A stretch of 64,000 nucleotides of DNA from an uncultured Eubacterium sp. (GTDB lineage: Bacteria > Bacillota > Clostridia > Lachnospirales > Lachnospiraceae). Both the position numbers and the translations under genes were made by a program. Under the pieces are notes generated by a model. That model was not told where the DNA came from. It saw nothing but the letters and a program-made list of their open reading frames with translations, and ran no database searches. The stretch covers positions 1 through 64,000 of the forward strand of contig CAJTZX010000013.1 of NCBI GenBank assembly GCA_910584345.1, given 5' to 3'. Positions 1 through 6,837 of the stretch are shown here, one piece after another. Within the stretch, counting starts at the first letter, position 1, and every line of letters starts with the position of its first letter.

Positions 1-434
1 TTAAAGAAAAGTCTGTAAAATCAATAATTTAGGACTTGACATTATAGGAAGGAGAAGGCTTATAAAGACTTCTATAACAAATAAGTCACTTATTGAATAA
101 AACTGAAATTAGTTTTCATAATTTATTTTTTATGATTTATGCAGTTTAGGCATTTTTGATTATTTAATATAGGTATTAGATTTTTGCAAAAACTCATTCT
201 ATAATAAATATAATTCAACAGAAATTTTTTTGTGAATGGTGAAACAGATGATGCTTTGTCTGTGTCTGGAGCGAAAGGAGGATATCAAACAGGCTGAAAA
301 ATAAATAAGTAAATATTTTTGCAGATATCTGCATAAACCGTCTGATTATGATGAACGGGTAGAACTGGGGCAGGAGGAATAAAAATAAGATCACATTGAA
401 ATTAAGTGTATACAGATTATAGGAGGAGTTATAA
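1..434. other. Leading gene-poor stretch with gene-end remnants
   Basis: No intact gene is visible. The stretch holds a possible promoter at 36-66, a 15-nt palindrome at 80-94 (AATAAGT-C-ACTTATT), and two very short reading frames that look like C-terminal tails. One (about 246-305) encodes a peptide ending ERKEDIKQAEK. The other (about 313-381) encodes a peptide ending YDERVELGQEE. Neither has its own convincing start. They could be the last residues of deleted genes, which would fit the wreckage downstream, but I cannot assign them to a family. Confidence 0.4.
36..66 (+). promoter_or_regulatory. Promoter with 19-bp spacer, MerR-type spacing
   Basis: TTGACA at 36-41 and TATAAA at 61-66 are separated by exactly 19 bp. 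Spacing of 19-20 bp is typical of promoters activated by MerR-family regulators, which twist the DNA to bring the two boxes into phase. No MerR gene is present in the window and the dyad in the spacer is weak, so regulator identity is inference. Confidence 0.4.
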
Positions 435-467
435 ATGTATCAAAAAATGAAATAGAGAATTCTGATG
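435..467 (+). other. Original start with in-frame amber codon
   Basis: ATG at 435 lies 8 nt after AGGAGG. It encodes MYQKMK, then TAG (453-455), then RILMFLVACLLF in the same frame as the downstream gene. The Lys/Arg n-region followed by a hydrophobic core is a normal signal peptide if the TAG is read as Lys or Gln. A single base change explains it. Confidence 0.75.
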
Positions 468-1781
468 TTTTTAGTAGCGTGTCTGTTATTTACAGCGCTG
501 CCATTCGGTAATTTTTATTCTATGAGGTTATCAGCAAAAACAGGAATTTCTGTGCAGATGCAGATTGGAAAAAAGAAAGTAACAAAGAAAACATTTCAAA
601 TGAAAGCGGGCACTTCCAGGCAGTTAAAGGTAAAGGCTCTCGAAAACAAAAAATCAGTCAGAATAAGAGCTGTCCAGTACCGCAGCAGTAATAAAAAAAT
701 AGTTTCTGTTACTAAAAATGGTGTCATCCGTGCAAAGACATCTGGAACAGCAAAAATTACGGCAACAGTGAAAACAAACCGTGGAAAACAGACGGCATGG
801 CTGAAAGTAAATGTAGTACACCCAAATCAGGAATCAGGCGAAACACCACAGCAGCCGGGTGAGACGCCGCAGCGTGAGCCTGTACCAGAACCTTCTTTGC
901 CGGATGAATCTGGTGAGAAAATACTGATTGCATATTTTACGCGCAGCGGCAATACAGAAAAGCTCGCTGATATGATATCAGACAAAACCGGGGGAACAAA
1001 ATTTCGGATTGAGACAGAAACGGCATACCCGCAAGATTACGACGCAGTGCTTGAACAGGCTTCCGAGGAAAGAGAGCAGAATGCGAGGCCGCTTTTAAAG
1101 ACACGTGTGGAAAATATGTCTGATTATGGAACGGTATTTTTAGGATATCCGATCTGGTTTGGCGATACCCCGATGGCGATTCATTCTTTTTTGGAAAGCT
1201 ATGATTTTACGGGAAAGAAAATTATTCCGTTTTGTACGTCAGGCAGCAGTTCGCCACAGACAAGCTATGCAAGTGTGAGGGCGTCCGTAACTGGAGCTGA
1301 AGTACTGGAAGGTTTTTGGATACAGGGAACATCTGCGGGAAAAGCGCAGGATGCAGTAAGCAGGTGGATTGACAGGCTTGGAATTACTGGCGAAAATCAA
1401 TCACAAAGAACGGCAGGGAGTGAAGAAGGAAAAGTGAAAATTACAGCAGGAAATACTGTTTTTTATGCGGGGCTGGAAGATAATTCTTCTGCGAAGGCTT
1501 TCAGGGAAATGCTTTTGGAAGGGCCGATTACCATACGAATGAGTGATTACGGGGATATGGAAAAAGTCGGGTCGCTGGGAAAAAGTCTGCCAGCAAATGA
1601 TGAAAATATTACGACTGGCCCTGGAGACCTGATTCTTTATCAGGGTAATTCACTGGTCATTTACTATGATGCGAATACATGGAATTTTACAAGGCTTGGG
1701 AAAATTGATGGTGTTACAAGACAGGAGCTTCTTGCAGCTTTTGGGAACGGTGATGTAACGGTCACATTGTCACTTACGTAA
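465..1781 (+). CDS. Secreted Ig-like / flavodoxin / cyclophilin-like protein with disrupted start
   Basis: Visible architecture: hydrophobic signal-peptide core (first 20 residues), a Big_2-like Ig domain (about 30-115), a Pro-rich linker, a flavodoxin domain (about 152-312, phosphate-loop segment YFTRSGNTEK) and a cyclophilin-like barrel (about 322-438) of the kind often fused to flavodoxins. The best ribosome site (AGGAGG, 421-426) serves an ATG at 435, which is in frame but meets TAG at 453-455. Only the downstream ATG at 465 gives an open frame, and this removes the basic n-region of the signal peptide. I infer a nonsense mutation in a formerly exported electron-transfer protein. It may still be translated weakly from 465, so CDS or pseudogene are both defensible. 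Confidence 0.7.
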   Translation: MFLVACLLFTALPFGNFYSMRLSAKTGISVQMQIGKKKVTKKTFQMKAGTSRQLKVKALENKKSVRIRAVQYRSSNKKIVSVTKNGVIRAKTSGTAKITATVKTNRGKQTAWLKVNVVHPNQESGETPQQPGETPQREPVPEPSLPDESGEKILIAYFTRSGNTEKLADMISDKTGGTKFRIETETAYPQDYDAVLEQASEEREQNARPLLKTRVENMSDYGTVFLGYPIWFGDTPMAIHSFLESYDFTGKKIIPFCTSGSSSPQTSYASVRASVTGAEVLEGFWIQGTSAGKAQDAVSRWIDRLGITGENQSQRTAGSEEGKVKITAGNTVFYAGLEDNSSAKAFREMLLEGPITIRMSDYGDMEKVGSLGKSLPANDENITTGPGDLILYQGNSLVIYYDANTWNFTRLGKIDGVTRQELLAAFGNGDVTVTLSLT

Positions 1782-1792
1782 GTAAATCAGGA

Positions 1793-2281
1793 AAGACTTT
1801 TTATTACAACAAAATAAAGGCAATTGGCGTCTGCAATTTTTATCCGGAAAGGCTGGTTGATTTATGCCTGAACGCAAAAATCAGGCCGATGGTCAACCAG
1901 GTAGAGCTGCATCCGTTTTTTGCACAGACAGACGCGCTTGCCGTTATGAAAGAATTTGGTGTGCAGCCGCAGGCATGGGGCCCGATGGCGGAAGGAAAGC
2001 ATGGAATCTTTACCCATCCGGTTCTTAGTGAAATCGGAGCGAAATATGGAAAGAGTGCTGCACAGGTGTCCCTGCGGTGGAATGTGCAGAGGGGGGTTGT
2101 CATTATTCCGAAATCTGTTCATAGGGAACGTATGGAAGAAAATTTGAATATCTGGGATTTTGTGCTGAGTGATGCGGATATGGAAGCTATCCGTGAACTG
2201 GATCTGGGGCATAGTGAGATTATTGACCACAGCGCGGCTGATACCGCGAAATTTCTGAATGGATGGAAGATTCATGAGTAG
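1793..2281 (+). pseudogene. Aldo/keto reductase, 3' remnant
   Basis: The frame reads KIKAIGVCNFYPERLVDLC, then MVNQVELHPFF, then QAWGPMAEGK, then the conserved IIPKS segment, and ends LNGWKIHE. This is the C-terminal half (about 160 residues) of a classical aldo/keto reductase, from the end of the fourth barrel strand to the natural C-terminus. The catalytic Asp/Tyr/Lys part and the start are absent. An ATG at 1889 exists but has no ribosome site. The frame picks up only 11 bp after the preceding gene's stop, so a deletion joined the end of one gene to the middle of this one. Confidence 0.8.
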
Positions 2282-2324
2282 ATAAGATTATAGATGCAAA
2301 TATAAATATAGGAGGGACATTGGC

Positions 2325-2462
2325 GTGCGGCTTGTATTTTCCGTTCCGTATGTAGCTGTATTCCGTATGGGTGTGATTGCACTGGCGATGTTCCTGGACT
2401 GGTGTATACTGGCAGTCATATTTTATATCCGCTTTAAAAGCGGTAAATGGAAACAGTATTAG
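2325..2462 (+). pseudogene. MATE-family exporter, C-terminal remnant
   Basis: Reading from GTG 2325 after GGAGGG (2311-2316) gives 45 residues containing MGVIALAMFLDWCILAVIFYIRFKSGKWKQY. Shown in pieces: AMFLDW, then the last membrane helix, then FKSGKW. That ending is typical of the C-terminus of MATE (multidrug and toxin extrusion) transporters. About 400 upstream residues are missing. It is too short to transport anything; I treat it as a deletion product. Confidence 0.6.
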
Positions 2463-2490
2463 CTGATCTGATATTTATTTATGGAAAGGA

Positions 2491-2805
2491 ATGGATCATG
2501 ATATGAATATTTTAGTGATAGAGAGCAGCCCGCATAAAAAGGGTTCCTCAAATTTATTAGCAGAAAATTTTGTAACAGGCGCAGAGGAAGCGGGGCATCA
2601 AGTGGAAATTTTTGACTCTGCCCGTGCAGACCTGCATCCATGTCTTGGATGCGGCGCCTGTGGGATGTCTGCGCCGTGCTTCCAGAAAGATGATATGGAA
2701 ATTTTAAGGGAGCTGATTCTGAAAACGGATATGATGGTATTTGTAACGCCGTTATATTATTTTGGAATGTCTGCACAGCTGAAGACAAAAATCCATAAGT
2801 ATTAG
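2491..2805 (+). pseudogene. NADPH-dependent FMN reductase / iron-sulfur flavoprotein, 3'-truncated
   Basis: The product starts MNILVIESSPHKKGSSNLLAE (flavodoxin-like phosphate loop) and contains a Cys cluster, PCLGCGACG, as in flavin reductases of the iron-sulfur flavoprotein type. It ends just after VTPLYYFGMSAQLKTKI, where the family normally continues for 80 or more residues. At 2795-2805 the frame runs into the Ig-like coding sequence of the next remnant, read in another frame, and stops. ATG 2503 is a better start than 2491 because GGAAAGGA abuts 2491. The flavin site is probably incomplete. Confidence 0.75.
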
Positions 2806-3570
2806 GATTGGAAAGAAAGATGTAACAAAAAGAACGTACCGGATGAAGACAGGAAAAACAAAAAATTGCAAAGTAATGATTAAGCCATCAGAAGCAAAAG
2901 ACAAAATCAGCTATCTGTCAGGCCATCCGGCTGTTGTATCTGTAAATAACAGGGGGAAGCTTACGGCGAAACGTTCCGGGAGTGCGAAGGTTACTGTTAC
3001 AGTAAACCGCAGAGGGAAAAAGAAGAGTACATGGATGAAAGTCAGAGTAACAGGCAGCAGTTCAGGTAAACAGGAGAACCCGCCTTCTGGCGGAGATGAA
3101 AAACCGTCGGATGACCAAAACAGCGAAGCGGCAGGAACGCCTATTGTCTATGTGACTAGAAATATAGACAGCGCAGGGCTTATGAAAGTCTATCAGGCGC
3201 TTCAATGGGCATCGTCAGGCAAGGTTGCTGTAAAATTGAGTACAGGGGAGCCGCCTGCAAGCAATTATCTTGATCCGGATCTGATCCGGGAGCTTGTGCA
3301 GTCTGTGGATGGGACGATTGTAGAATGCAATACCGCATATGGCGGTTCAAGAGCTTCTACTGCAATGCATATGCAGGTAGCAAAAGATCATGGATTTACA
3401 GAAATTGCAGATGTGGATATCCAGGATGCGGAAGGTTCTATGGAAATACCAGTGAAAAATGGCTCAAGGCTTTCCGTAAATTATGTCGGAAAGAATTTTG
3501 GACATTGGAGCATGCAGAGGAAATAGGGCTTGGGAGCAGGGTGTATGCGCTTGTGGATATTGACAAGTAA
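2801..3570 (+). pseudogene. Secreted Ig-like / DUF362 Fe-S protein, 5' and internal deletions
   Basis: The frame starts without a signal peptide at SIRIGKKDVTKRTYRMKTG, closely matching the Ig-like region of the gene at 465. It then runs through a Big_2-like domain, a Ser/Gly linker and a DUF362 domain (from IVYVTRNIDSAG to NYVGKNFG). There it meets a stop at 3526. In the +1 frame the next bases encode LEHAEEIGLGSRVYALVDIDK, to 3570. This matches the C-terminus of the intact DUF362 protein at 18153-19277 (IEHAVKIGLGHDQYELIQI). The middle with the 4Fe-4S motifs is gone, so an internal deletion with a frame change is the simplest reading. The longest open piece is 2843-3526. Confidence 0.75.
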
Positions 3571-3619
3571 AGAAAATTTTATAAGCATTGATATATCGTG
3601 TTACAGCAGGAGGTACAGA

Positions 3620-3733
3620 ATGGAGAAAGATAATGAAACAGACTTTCCATCTATGAAATGCGCTGTGATAAAGAGACAGTTTACGAGAATAAATAAATGT
3701 AATTTTCAGAATGGTATAAGGAAATCTATATAG
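3620..3733 (+). CDS. Small ORF, 37 aa, unknown
   Basis: ATG 3620 follows CAGGAGGT (3607-3614) at good spacing and encodes 37 residues beginning MEKDNETDFPSMKCAVIKRQ. No family is recognised. It ends 9 bp before the CMD-family gene, so it may be a leader peptide, but its place among truncated genes makes a 5' remnant of a longer protein equally likely. Confidence 0.3.
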   Translation: MEKDNETDFPSMKCAVIKRQFTRINKCNFQNGIRKSI

Positions 3734-3742
3734 GAGGCAGAT

Positions 3743-4432
3743 ATGATGATGAACTATTATGAAACAGACCCGGAATTTATGGAGCGGATGATGCATTTTA
3801 CGTTTGAAGAAGTAGTAAATGAACCGGGTCAGGAGCTATCGGATGAAACACGCTATATGGCGATTCTTGCAACACTGCTTGGATGCCAGGGCATAGAGGT
3901 TTACAGGGATATTCTTGTAAAGGCGTTGGATGGTGGGTTGACGCCTGTTATGGCAAAAGAGATTGTTTATCAGGCAGTGGATTATCTTGGAATCGGCAGG
4001 GTTATGCCTTTTTTGTCCGCTACAAATGAGATTTTAACAGCACGTGGCGTTCAGCTGCCGCTTCCAGCTCAAACTGGAACAACGATGGAAAACCGTCTGG
4101 AAAAAGGAGCACAGGCACAGGCGGATATTTTTGGAGAGCATATGAAAGAAGCGTGGAAGACAGGACATATCAACCGGTGGCTTGCTGCAAACTGCTTTGG
4201 AGATTATTATACAAGAGGTGGCCTGAATTTGAAACAGAGGGAAATGATTACGTTTTGTTTTCTGGCAGCACAGGGAGGGTGTGAGCCTCAGCTTACCGCA
4301 CACGCGAAAGGAAACATGAATCTTGGAAATGATAAGGATTTTTTAATCCGGGTGATATCCCAATGTCTGCCATATATTGGATATCCGCGCAGCCTGAATG
4401 CGGTGAATTGTGTGAATCGGGCAGCAGAATGA
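3743..4432 (+). CDS. Carboxymuconolactone decarboxylase (CMD) family protein
   Basis: The 229-residue helical protein holds two CMD-like repeats (about 35-105 and 125-215). The first contains YMAILATLLGCQG and the second LKQREMITFCFLAAQGG followed by HAKGN. Tandem CMD proteins in anaerobes often sit beside flavodoxins and aldo/keto reductases, which matches the wrecked neighbours. The AhpD-type CxxC pair is not present, so peroxidase activity is not supported. The start at 3743 is set by TAGGAGG (3731-3737). This is the only gene in the first 4.6 kb that looks whole. Substrate unknown. Confidence 0.75.
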   Translation: MMMNYYETDPEFMERMMHFTFEEVVNEPGQELSDETRYMAILATLLGCQGIEVYRDILVKALDGGLTPVMAKEIVYQAVDYLGIGRVMPFLSATNEILTARGVQLPLPAQTGTTMENRLEKGAQAQADIFGEHMKEAWKTGHINRWLAANCFGDYYTRGGLNLKQREMITFCFLAAQGGCEPQLTAHAKGNMNLGNDKDFLIRVISQCLPYIGYPRSLNAVNCVNRAAE

Positions 4433-4570
4433 TGCGTAGAGACATATTTTGAAACTGTTATCTCGTTTTGTGAAAAGTAACAGGATACAAGGAAGAATAT
4501 GCATCCGAGAAGAAAATTGTGCAGGAAGTTTTATTATAGTTATTAGACATTTTGTTTTGACTTGAATTTT

Positions 4571-4606
4571 AAAGTAGATGTCCGAAACAGGACATCTACT
4601 TTTTTG
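4571..4606 (+). terminator. Rho-independent terminator
   Basis: A perfect 13-bp stem, AAAGTAGATGTCC with GGACATCTACTTT, around a 6-nt loop, is followed by a T run. It lies after the CMD gene and could also act for the convergent treR because the stem is flanked by A and T runs. Confidence 0.85.
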
Positions 4607-4621
4607 TTTAAGGAGGGATGG

Positions 4622-4693
4622 ATGTTGATGATCGAAGAAGCAAGCAGACAGCGTCAAATTGGTTTTGAAGAGCATATGTTCAGGGGTTTTTAA
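4622..4693 (+). CDS. Very short ORF, 23 aa, doubtful
   Basis: ATG 4622 has a strong upstream AAGGAGG (4610-4616) and encodes MLMIEEASRQRQIGFEEHMF plus three residues. It overlaps the last bases of treR on the other strand. It may be the surviving start of a deleted gene. Listed only because of the ribosome site. Confidence 0.2.
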   Translation: MLMIEEASRQRQIGFEEHMFRGF

Positions 4694-5421
4694 CCGTTTT
4701 TTCTTACTGCATTGTCATAAAAACGAAAATAGTCTGGTCGGTGGCGTGATTGTGTATATTCAAACATGATACCGTCGCTGTTATAGGTCTGACTGCTGAC
4801 AACAGCCATGCAATTATAGTCTCTGGCATTCATTTTCAAGTATTTTTCATCAATCTGTGTCATTTTTTCTACAGTCATAACCCGCTTACTGTTTACGATT
4901 GTCATATGTAATGTCTGTTCCAGATATTGATAAATGGAAGTTTCTGCAATTTCTTTTGTGAGACCTGGAATAGTCTCTTTTAAAAAATAATTATGGTTAA
5001 GAATTAATGGTGTATCATCTAAAAAATGAAGACGCTGGATATAATAAACATCAGTTCCGGCAGGAAAACCTGTGTTTAAAGACTGACTTTCGTTAATTTC
5101 AAACTCAGTAAATAAAAGAACTTTTGTAAGGGGGATGTGGCCGTTTCGAATGGCGGATTCCTGAAAACTTTCAATTTCTCCAATTGTAAAGGCAGTCTGT
5201 GCAACCGGCTGATAGATATTGCGCACACCTTTTCCCTGTATTGTCTGTACATAGCCGTCAGTGACTAGGCGACTGACGGCTCGGCGAAGAGTGTTACGGG
5301 AACAGCGATAGGTTTGAATCAGCGAGTTTTCCGATGGCAGAAGTTCCTGATAAGTAAAAACATCGTTTTCAATTTTCTGTTTTAAGTCTTTGTAAATACT
5401 TTCGTATATTGTTTTCGGCAT
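4690..5421 (-). CDS. treR: Trehalose operon repressor, GntR/UTRA family
   Basis: The 243-residue protein has an N-terminal winged helix (1-70) with ELLPSENSLIQTYRCSRNTLRRAVSRL shown here as LLPSEN and CSRNTLRRAVSRL, then a UTRA ligand domain (about 95-235). The run DGYVQTIQGKGVRNIYQP is highly typical of TreR, which binds trehalose 6-phosphate and represses tre genes. It is divergent from a trehalose PTS fragment, with three TGTTTAAACA palindromes between them. No intact trehalose transporter or phosphotrehalase is in the window, so the repressor appears to have lost its local operon. Confidence 0.88.
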   Translation of the reverse strand: MPKTIYESIYKDLKQKIENDVFTYQELLPSENSLIQTYRCSRNTLRRAVSRLVTDGYVQTIQGKGVRNIYQPVAQTAFTIGEIESFQESAIRNGHIPLTKVLLFTEFEINESQSLNTGFPAGTDVYYIQRLHFLDDTPLILNHNYFLKETIPGLTKEIAETSIYQYLEQTLHMTIVNSKRVMTVEKMTQIDEKYLKMNARDYNCMAVVSSQTYNSDGIMFEYTQSRHRPDYFRFYDNAVRKNG

Positions 5422-5452
5422 ATTTGTCTACCTCTCAAATTCTTATGAAACT

Positions 5453-5481
5453 ATTATAGAAATTGATAACTCAAAAGTCAA
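5453..5481 (-). promoter_or_regulatory. treR promoter
   Basis: On the minus strand TTGACT (5481-5476) and TATAAT (5458-5453) are 17 bp apart, 32 bp from the treR start. The first TreR operator (5486-5497) lies just upstream of the -35 box, which would allow autoregulation. Confidence 0.75.
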
Positions 5482-5485
5482 TATC

Positions 5486-5566
5486 TTGTTTAAACAAATT
5501 TTGCAATTAGTATTGACATGTTTAAACAAGTATGATATAACAGAAGCAAGATACATGTTTAAACAA
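5486..5566 (+). promoter_or_regulatory. Promoter of the tre fragment with three TreR operators
   Basis: TTGACA (5513-5518) and TATAAC (5536-5541) have a 17-bp spacer. Three palindromes sharing TGTTTAAACA occur: TTGTTTAAACAA at 5486-5497, one inside the spacer at 5519-5528, and one downstream of the -10 at 5556-5565. Centre-to-centre distances are about 32 and 37 bp. A dyad overlapping the promoter core, flanked by two more, is a strong repression arrangement and fits the adjacent TreR. Confidence 0.85.
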
Positions 5567-5588
5567 GTTAAAAAGGAGGAAGCAAAGA

Positions 5589-6344
5589 ATGGGAAAATAT
5601 GCTGAAGATGCAAAACAGCTGTTGCGTCTGGTAGGTGGAAAAGAGAACATTGCTGCGGTATCACATTGTATGACGAGAATGAGGTTTGCATTGGTGGAAC
5701 CTTCAAGAGCGGATGTAAAAGCGATTGAAGCAATGAAGGTAGTGAAAGGAAGTTTTACACAGTCGGGGCAGATTCTGGAGAAGAATCAGTGGAGGCTGGA
5801 ACCTGAGAATCCGTCATCAACTATTTTGGATTCGATTTCCATTAGTCCGCAGGAATGTTTTACGTTAGATATTTTATATGGAGCTGGAAGCTTTAACCAT
5901 GTGATTGGAGATGCAATTTTACATTGTCATCTTTATCCGCATTTTATTGATGGAATGTGGACTTTATGGAGGATTTATGACCGGCTGCAGGATAGAACAG
6001 GAAAATTGCCTGATGGAACGCCAATTGCAGCGCTGCAGCCATTAAAAGACAGAGAAAAACCATTGAAAAAGGATGAACTGCATCCTGGATATCCAAATTT
6101 TATAGAAGGAGTGTTTGGTGAACCTCCGCTTCAGCCGCCGCTTGGTGTGCGTGATGCAGACGGAAATGTAACAAATGAACCAACATTGCTTGAGCAGGCT
6201 AATTTTGTAGAAAATGCAGTACCCGAAGCGTTATATACAGATACATGTCCATGTAATAAGGATGAAAATGTAAAAATATTCGAAATCGCTCTGGAAGTTT
6301 TGCATGGGATGTGGAGTCAGGTATGTGGGGAATTTTCAGGGTAG
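5589..6344 (+). pseudogene. Chimera: trehalose PTS EIIB start fused to multicopper oxidase fragment
   Basis: Residues 1-58 are a PTS EIIB domain of the trehalose type, with the phosphorylatable Cys in SHCMTRMRF and the run VVKGSFTQSGQ. The EIIB fold normally needs about 25 more residues, then the EIIC membrane domain. Instead, from about residue 60, the protein reads EPENPSSTILDSISISPQE, then GAGSFNHVIGDAILHCHLYPHF, then KLPDGTPIAALQP. These are hallmarks of a large manganese/multicopper oxidase, including the HCHLYPH copper-ligand motif. After about residue 240 the oxidase similarity stops and a TAG follows. The fusion is in frame and keeps the tre promoter and AGGAGG. I infer a deletion chimera; enzyme activity is unlikely because the other cupredoxin domains are missing. 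Confidence 0.75.
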
Positions 6345-6456
6345 TTCGAAAATCCTTTAGGTGCACATGCAGAGGAATTTATAGAAAAATAATAGATTGT
6401 TTTCGGGAGGAGCATATAATACTGTATTTTTTAGATTATTTTAAATATAAAAGAGA

Positions 6457-6498
6457 GTACTGGAAAATGATACCTTACATTTTTCAGTACCCTTTTTT
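6457..6498 (+). terminator. Rho-independent terminator
   Basis: GTACTGGAAAATG pairs with CATTTTTCAGTAC (one G-T pair) around an 8-nt loop, followed by CCTTTTTT. It ends the chimeric transcript and lies at the 3' end of the convergent chemotaxis remnant. Confidence 0.8.
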
Positions 6499-6511
6499 GC
6501 AATTATGTATC

Positions 6512-6827
6512 TCATTCATCTTGTTTAAGTAGTACCGTCATTCTATCAACCATTTCGTTAATAATACCAGACTGCTTAGCTATATTGGCTGTATCATTTG
6601 CATTGCTTTCTGTCATGGCGTTGATAGAATTAAAACGGAACTACTTTTAAAGATGCCTGGGTGCTATTTGCAAGATTTCCAACCTCTGTAGTGACAACTG
6701 CAAATCCGCGCCCTGCTTCTCCTACTCTTGCAGCTTCAATAGAAGCATTTAGAGCCAGCAAATTTGTCGAATTAGAAATATCGCTGATAAGGCTAAGTGC
6801 TAACTTCATCGTTTTATACTTCTGCAT
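6512..6827 (-). pseudogene. Methyl-accepting chemotaxis protein, C-terminal remnant
   Basis: The open piece 6630-6827 holds the MCP hairpin-tip sequence NLLALNASIEAARVGEAGRGF and VVTTEVGNLANSTQASLK, which contacts CheA/CheW in intact receptors. The frame then breaks. Lower down, in another frame, INAMTESNANDTANIAKQSG and INEMVDRMTVLLKQDE complete a typical MCP C-terminus, ending with a TGA at 6512-6514. So there is a 5' truncation (no sensor, membrane or HAMP part) and an internal deletion with frame change of roughly 60-70 codons. It abuts the intact gene on its right by 10 bp. Confidence 0.8.
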
Positions 6828-6837
6828 ACCTGCTTAT

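Noticed and set aside
3530..3733. 67-codon plus-strand frame as one gene
   Set aside because: Its first part is out-of-frame reading of the DUF362 remnant; only the ATG at 3620 has a ribosome site.
6311..6532. 73-codon frame after the chimera
   Set aside because: No ribosome site, it overlaps the terminator at 6457-6498, and composition is that of AT-rich non-coding DNA.
1..6830. Insertion sequence or prophage as cause of the gene wreckage
   Set aside because: No transposase, integrase, terminal inverted repeats or phage genes are visible; deletions alone explain the remnants.
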